Origin: Euclidia mi
Lineage: Eukaryota > Arthropoda > Insecta > Lepidoptera > Erebidae
Assembly (NCBI GenBank): GCA_944739405.2
Contig: OX123190.2
Location: 26,138,807-26,202,806, forward strand
Direction: 5' to 3'
Length of the DNA: 64,000 bases
Positions 58,430 to 64,000 of the stretch are shown here, in pieces. A program made the position numbers and the translations under genes. Within the stretch, counting starts at the first letter, position 1. The number at the start of each line of letters is the position of its first letter. The notes under the pieces are model-generated. The model saw nothing but the letters and a program-made list of their open reading frames with translations, did no database searches and was not told the DNA's origin.

Positions 58430-58600
58430 TACCCTGTGGATCAGTGGTTAAAAGGTCACTGTCAGCCGAGTATACAAGTTCGATTCTCGTTTGTGGTCTT
58501 TTCTGGAAGTCTATTCATTTTAATGTCTACTTTGTTGGCGTATTATTTTTTCGCTGTGCTTTGTTCTGAAGTTCTTTTTATTGTTGTTGTTCATAATTTT
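58430..58600 (+). mobile_element. tRNA-like SINE or tRNA relic inside the LARD-like element
   Basis: TGGATCAGTGGTTAAAAGG resembles an A box and AGTTCGATTCTCG a B box, spaced about as in a tRNA. TTGTTGTTGTTCATAA follows about 90 bases later as a possible tail. The cloverleaf is poor, so it is not a functional tRNA gene. Confidence 0.4.
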
Positions 58601-59399
58601 GTATCGATTTTATAATCGAATTGTTATTATAGGTACTTTTATAAAGCAATATTGTGTGTGATTGACCGGGCGTTGCGAACTCGGAACAGTCAAATAGTAC
58701 TTATCTAATTAAAATATATCTAGTTTGTTATTGCGATGCACACGCGCTCACTCAGTGACGCGCTGGTAGATAGATACCGAACTTATGATTCATCATTGTT
58801 TACTTTAATAGTGTGTTCATTCATCTTGGACAATCGTTGTCTTTGTAATTAAATTGAGGAAAATAATTATGTATTTTGTTGTTCTTTTGTAATTCAGTAG
58901 TCTGTTTGTAGTCTACAACTTGAATTTATTTTCGTTTAACTTTTGTATACATTCTGTTTGTTATACCTAACAATGACTTAGTATTTTGTTTATCTAGTGG
59001 TCAAGGTGCCGAACCCAAGAATAATAATTCGTAGGGCTAGACGTAACTTCTCTTACCTGTAACTCATTCTTAATGACGTCCCTTTTATCTCGTTTATTAC
59101 CCTAAGCGCTTCACGCCTTTAATGGTTGTCTCTCATATTCTGTTGTTATGTTATGGCCTAAGCACTTATGTAGTGTGTGGCGGCTTTATGGATGACGGGT
59201 GTGTTAATTTATCATAGGGCAGTTGTTGCGTGCGTATTGTGGGTAATATATTATATTTATAGCTAATGTAATTATGTAAGTTTGGTTGTTTACTTAAAAT
59301 ACTGACACCACTTCCACTACTTGATTACAGGTAATCCTCAACTAGCTGCTAGCCCAGAGAATTTTCCCTAGGAAAAATTCTGCCCTAAAGAGGGGGGTG

Positions 59400-59808
59400 T
59401 GTGACGCCGTGCCCCTCCGTCTGAACTGTGACGTCGAACGAAAGTGGGAGCGCCTCTGCCCGCGCGCCCCCGCACGCCATATATAAGCGTGCGACGCTGT
59501 TCAATCGGCTCTCTGCTCCAGCTCACGGCCAGTTAAGTCTTCTTCCTATCAAGACCCTGGCCTTTGGAACACCAGTGAACACCTAACTATACTTGTCGGA
59601 CCACGCCCTGAATTTACTCATGTTCTCAATTAGTAAATCTTAGTTTTAAAGTAGCTGCATTGTATCTACCTATATAGGCAATTATATTGTGAAGTGTACT
59701 ATTCTAAAAGTGTTTTCATTTGTAAGTAAAACCTGATTTTCTTCCTTTTTTTGATCGGCGAGTGATTGAGTCTGGCCCACCACCTACAAACCAATCACCC
59801 GTGCGACA
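59400..59808 (+). repeat. 3' LTR of the LARD-like element
   Basis: Begins TGTGACGCCGTGCCCC just after the purine tract and ends GTGCGACA before CGTA. The first TGACGTC word is TGACGCC here. TATA box CCATATATAAGCG is retained. Confidence 0.8.
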
Positions 59809-59870
59809 CGTATGTACATATTTATTTTTATTTAATTTGGTATTAATCTGTAGATGGTAAAATAAATAAA

Positions 59871-60470
59871 TTGGTTCGGCTTTAGGTACACCGAAACCGT
59901 AGGGTTCTAGGCGACTTGGAGCAGGAAAATGGACTGTATTAGGGCGAGTTCTGGGTCGCCTAGAAAAGGAATAAGGGAAGAGGAGATGTATACGGGAGGA
60001 GGTGATTGAGTGGGTATAGGATATTTCAAGGATGGAAGGCACTTACCTTATACAACCTTCTTCGTTTCTTTTCCTCCTGGTGTTTCGTGATGCAGCTGAT
60101 TGTTTACACTTCAATTCACCGTCACTCCCACTTGCGAGCGGTTTATATAATCACATACAACGGTGCGGCGCGGTACGGTATCGAGACGGCGTTCTCAGCG
60201 AGCGGAATGTTCTCGACTCTCACTCGCGTCCACGATCGCGTCGACGAATCGGGCGAAGGCAGTGCCTCTTCCAGGGAGAGGGAAAGAGAGGGACGGAAAT
60301 ATGATATCGCTCGCACTAGACAAGCGTGGAACGATTCATGTTGATGCGATTCGTTATAGATAGGAAGGTAGATGGCGCTACCATATCCCCCCGGCCCCTA
60401 AAGGGTTGCCTTTAAAAAAAATAGAATTGAACTTAGCTATGTTGGGTGTACTACCGCTTAGAATGTTCAC
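59871..60470 (-). mobile_element. Reverse-oriented BEL/Pao B LTR with internal stub
   Basis: Minus strand: 60470-60384 repeats the 3' internal end of BEL/Pao B (GCGGTAGTACACCCAACATAGC through the CCGGGGGGATA tract). The LTR 60383-59871 follows: TGGTAGCGCCATC, a TATATAAACCGC TATA region near 60147, CTAGGCGA, CGCCTAG and GCCGAACCAA. It is diverged from 49473-49964 but colinear, so it is a separate, older or differently derived copy reduced to its 3' end. Confidence 0.68.
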
Positions 60471-62400
60471 AAGAGCTTTCTTTACTGCTCATGTAAACTT
60501 ACTGATGATTACACAAATTTTGACCCCAGTCTCATCCATATTATTTAACTTAATAATTACTCACTAAGCCTATTTTGTGAAATCCGTAACAGAATGCAAA
60601 ATGTAAGGGCGACCTGGGCGAGGTCAATGATTTCGGTAACGCTGGCAACACACAAATATTTTGAATTTAAAGTTGGAGGAAGTAGATGAAGCATATTTCT
60701 TTTAATTGAAATAAATTATACCAATTTCACAGAAATTTTAGGCCGACACTATCGAGACTACACAGATGTATCCTATGAACGACTTTATAATTTTTATACG
60801 GATATAAAAATATAAATAATTTTTAAGAGGGCTCTTATGATTCAACTCAGTTCCGTACATGAAGTACGGAACTGAGTTGAATTTTTTTTTTCACATGCCT
60901 GCGGCATCTGTAGAAAGGTTTTTAAAAATGACATTGAGGTCCCTAAAACCATTTTTCTCGTAGTCTATCGTTTTGTGAACTAGTCATTAGGCTACTAATA
61001 TTATGCATAGCTAATAAATAGTAGTTATGTGCGTCTTGTATTGTATACAAACGTTTGAACTAAATGCTTAAAATATTTTGTTTGACGAGCTTTTCTTTCA
61101 GGAATACTTGAGATTTTTCTGTCCCCGCATGAGAAAAGCACTTACCTACTTATGTTACTCAAATGGAAATATGTTTTGTTTCAACGTCCCGTTTTACTAT
61201 TCCATACATTAGATTTTCATATGGATATTTTTAGATTTATGTCAAAGTAAGCTTTATGTAAATTTAGAAGTAGGTATTATTTAAATATAACATATAAGCG
61301 GCAAAAGATATTGTTCACTTTGTATAAATTGTTTTCGAAAAAATACGTGTCAAATTGTTCAGATGCTTAGATTTTTTGTGAAACTGATCAGAATTATGCT
61401 AATCTGGTTTGGTATTAAATAGTACAAGGATTTTTTTATAGTTTCTCCACTGCCATTGGTTCGTAGTATGTTCGTTGTTGGAATCCGTCGTCAGTGCCTA
61501 TTAGCGTAGATAATTATCTACTAAAGAGCTCAAGCAATAGTATGGATAGGCAAGTGCTTAATGTAAGTATGACAAGTCATTTGCGATGATGTTCGTTGAT
61601 AAGTAAGCTTTTCTTTTGGGAAACGCGTAATACGAAAAGTAGATTAACTAAATTATTTTTTGCAGACGAGGAAATGAATATAGTTCTTTAAAAAAACGGT
61701 GAAATGCGTGACCCCACACGTGCCTAACCGATTCTATACGATTACATAAATAACAGAGCGTGGAAAAAAAACCGATGACTGCAAATAGTACTATAAACTT
61801 TTAAATTTATTACAAATATTCTTTAAACTATCTTCAAAATTGTGATAAAAAATATTTTCAGACCTCTCGCTGTAATTTATTAGTTCTGTTAAACTCTCTA
61901 GGTTTTAGTATAGATCTCTAAAATTTATGTTTGAGAGTCAAAGTACGTTATTGCAAGTGTTGTTCTCTTCTAAGAATCTAAACACGTACATCGCTTAATT
62001 TTGCGAAACTAAATCAAAGTATTTTATTTATATTTAATTTTGTTTACGATAATATTGTACTGAAAATAGGAAGCTGTTCTTACTTTGCCTACGGTAAGTG
62101 ATCTTAACTAATCAAAAGTAATAAATCTTAGGTAGTATTATTAATGTGAAGGTTTGTGAGGATCGACGGATATATGGAGGCATGAATGATTTTTACTCTT
62201 TCAAGGAAAAATCTGATGAACAGATTGATGAAGATGCAGTAAATTCTATGTACGTTTGCACCACATTTTGACAACTATTTGTTTATTGGTGATGATAATT
62301 TATTTTTATTTGGGATTTATTTCCTGCAATATGATTTCCTAAAACATTGACATTTCAAAACAATGATAAACGATAATAGTCACAAACCACAATTCACAAA
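60471..62400. other. Intergenic DNA with one hairpin
   Basis: No gene recognised. The only structure is the hairpin at 60840-60882, listed separately. Confidence 0.4.
60840..60891. repeat. Perfect 19-bp-arm hairpin followed by a T run
   Basis: ATTCAACTCAGTTCCGTAC (60840-60858), loop ATGAA, and the exact complement at 60864-60882, then nine or more Ts. It has the shape of a short palindromic repeat or MITE core. The T run would also stop RNA polymerase III. Confidence 0.6.
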
Positions 62401-62589
62401 CGTCGACCTGCAGCCATTTCACGAACGATTCTAAAACCCCCCGCCCAAATTGTGCCGAACACGGAACAAATTGTACAACAATATACAAAAATCTCAACAT
62501 TTGATGTTAGCACAAAGAAAGCGCACGTATATTTTACGGCATCCCTTATCTCAAACCTTAACGGTATCACGTCAAACTTAAGCTTAACG

Positions 62590-62650
62590 ACAAGCGACGC
62601 GACAAGCGACGCGACAAGCGACGCGACAAGCAACGCTACAAGCGATAGAC
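62590..62650 (+). repeat. 12-bp minisatellite (GACAAGCGACGC)n
   Basis: Three exact and about two imperfect copies of a 12-base unit. They lie in an ORF (62452-62679) that therefore reads S-D-A-T repeats. The ORF is unassigned and probably chance, although 62400-62700 is richer in G+C than its surroundings. Confidence 0.55.
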
Positions 62651-62813
62651 GAGGAGATTTTGAAGCAACGTGCTGGTAAAAAGCGACAGCGAGGCGCTTA
62701 AGACGTAGCTTATTCTTACTTTATTTAAGACTTCAACGTTCCGGCGGCGTTTACTTCAGGCTTAGCATAAAACGTTATTTAGACGCTATGTACTACTCAA
62801 AAGCGACTATGAA

Positions 62814-62890
62814 TAACCAGAGGCTCAAGCACGAAATATTTACGAATTTGATAAGTAAACGTATCGAGTCCTCGATAACAGAATTATAGC
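62814..62890 (+). repeat. 77-bp direct repeat, first copy
   Basis: Runs from CCAGAGGCTCAAGCACG through GAATTTGATAAGTAAACG to CGATAACAGAATTATAGCA. The second copy at 63924-64000 differs at about three positions and runs to the window edge. Confidence 0.75.
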
Positions 62891-63194
62891 AGCCAGCACC
62901 AACCAATTTTGACATCTATCGTTTACTCGATGACTTTACATTAGTATCGTACATAGGAATGTGGCCATGTGAGCTAAATAACCGTCTTATTGAATGAATG
63001 GTACGTTCCAAACTAGGTGAAATAGTTAACATTTATAAAATTTATATTGTAAAAACTCTTTTGTAGAAAACATAGCAACAGGGCTAGGTAAGACGCTGAT
63101 ATAAGACTCACGAATTATTTACGGCAGATACTCGGCCGTCACCTAAATTTTATTATTATACTCGCTGTGCCCGCATATAACATACATACATATA

Positions 63195-63310
63195 TAGACT
63201 CACGCCTGTTTCCCCGAAGGGGTAGGCAGAGGCATATTAAACGCCCACTTTTCGCCAGTGTTTTGATCCCACGTAATAGGTGGCGAGCCTATTGCCGCTT
63301 ATCGGGATAT
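63195..63310 (-). mobile_element. Truncated SINE 3' part
   Basis: GACTCACGCCTGTTTCCCCG, GAAGGGGTAGGCAGAGGC and ATTGCCGCTTATCGGG match the 3' half of the SINEs at 25699 and 27319, read in reverse, with a TACATACATATATA tail at 63180-63196. The tRNA-like head is lacking. Confidence 0.65.
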
Positions 63311-63923
63311 TTTGTTTGCCCACATATTATTACTTCAAAATCAGGGGGTTTTAAAACAATCTTACAAACCCAATTTTACCCCCTTGAAGATACAATATAA
63401 AAATCCTTCCTAAGTGTTATAAAATAAATCCGCCGTCCAAATTGTATGTTTCTATCTTCAGCGTTTGATTATATGTTATTTAGGATAAGATTAGAGTAGA
63501 GCACCTACTTAATTGTAGAGTAGAATACGCAGGAGTGTTAAAAGAGTCTCTAAATAACATCCTATGTTCATATTAGAAAATTGATATGATGTCGATGTCG
63601 ATTGGTACTTTGTTTTTCGTATATAGATAATTTTTACACATATGTACATGCTTGCAACCTATATATGGGGTTATTTACGACATATTTAAAATGGCGAAAT
63701 TTGCGTGTTTGCTTCTTTATTGTGTCAATAATCAGGTCCCACATTCAAAATGAACACATAAAATATGAAACTACATAAATGTTCATCATAAAAAGGCTCA
63801 AAACGTATAAATCCGATGCATTTATATGTTTCGAATCTTTTCTCACCAACAAATTCTAGTTGAAAATTGTTTCGAAAAAATGACATTAGGTTTACATTAG
63901 GTTTAGGTACTTTGCTTATGTCA

Positions 63924-64000
63924 AATCAGAGGCTCAAACACGAAATATTTGCGAATTTGATAAGTAAACGTATCGAGTCCTCGATAACAGAATTATAGCA
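63924..64000 (+). repeat. 77-bp direct repeat, second copy at the window edge
   Basis: Near-identical to 62814-62890, 1.1 kb away, same orientation. It may continue beyond the window. Confidence 0.75.

Larger units (their letters stand above)
55350..59808 (+). mobile_element. Non-autonomous (LARD-like) LTR retrotransposon, 4.46 kb
   Basis: Two direct LTRs of about 410 bp (55350-55761 and 59400-59808), each TGTGACG…(T/C)G(A/C)GACA-type ends, flanked by the same four bases CGTA (55346-55349 and 59809-59812). The 5' LTR is followed at once by TTGGCGCCCAATAGG, a primer-binding site complementary to a tRNA 3' end (Lys-type GGCGCCC core). The 3' LTR is preceded by AAAGAGGGGGGTG, a polypurine tract. 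The 3.64-kb interior has no gag, protease, RT or integrase. A GAAGGTGAGTGG donor near 55810 and a TTGATTACAG acceptor near 59330 could splice out most of it. It must rely on enzymes of another element. Confidence 0.8.

Noticed and set aside
58220..58615. 131-residue hydrophobic ORF in the LARD-like element
   Set aside because: Phe/Val/Leu-rich because of T-rich DNA, begins without convincing context, and overlaps a tRNA-like sequence.
62394..62633. 79-residue minus-strand ORF with SLVASLVASLVV repeats
   Set aside because: Created by the 12-bp minisatellite; no other evidence.

Overview
The window is eukaryotic, A+T-rich and almost entirely built from transposable elements. The repeat spectrum points to a moth or butterfly (Lepidoptera): Lep1-type Helitron ends (…CCGCGGGC…CTAGT), BEL/Pao and Ty1/copia polymerase remains, CR1-like, jockey-like and RTE-like LINEs with lepidopteran-style 3' tails, tRNA-derived SINEs, and a TTAGG run at 107-125. 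No complete host gene, rRNA or functional tRNA gene was found. Two short exon-like islands (18150-18234 and 32443-32674) are the only host-gene candidates.

Left third (1-17010): a single RTE LINE copy of a few hundred bases, minus strand, is spread over 14.7 kb because three other elements sit inside it. (1) A 10.2-kb PIF/Harbinger-like element (2492-12709, CTG duplicated) carries a decayed Myb/SANT ORF, a HARBI1-like transposase relic, a 504-bp MITE, a 5.5-kb EN-RT-RNase H LINE and a decayed IS630/mariner-like N-terminus. (2) A jockey-type LINE 3' fragment (12769-13440). (3) A 3.46-kb Kolobok-like element (13497-16952) with a perfect 16-bp TIR, TTAA duplication and THAP-domain exon relics; its presumed intron is filled by nested inverted repeats. 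A better-preserved copy of the same RTE at 39430-40048 gives the empty-site sequence for the Harbinger and Kolobok insertions.

Middle (17010-34760): decayed intergenic DNA with a 5'-truncated CR1-like LINE (20161-22921), a jockey-like LINE 3' end (24080-25556, minus), three related tRNA-derived SINEs with target duplications, a second SINE family, and the 3' half of a Ty1/copia pol on the minus strand (32860-34740).

Right (34760-64000): a CR1-like LINE with ORF1 and a long open ORF2 (34860-38600) abuts a minus-strand BEL/Pao element (about 38600-43010) that has itself taken three LINE insertions and one inverted duplication. Next is another jockey-like LINE (43363-53897), which appears interrupted by a different BEL/Pao element (44062-49964). 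From 55350 to 59808 lies a 4.46-kb LTR element with about 97% similar LTRs, CGTA target duplication, primer-binding site and polypurine tract but no gag-pol: a non-autonomous, LARD-like element and the most interesting unit here. A lone BEL/Pao LTR in reverse orientation (59871-60383), a 19-bp-arm hairpin with a T run, a short minisatellite and a 77-bp direct repeat complete the window.

The genes do not form a host pathway. They are replication genes of unrelated element classes, nearly all broken by stops, frameshifts and later insertions.
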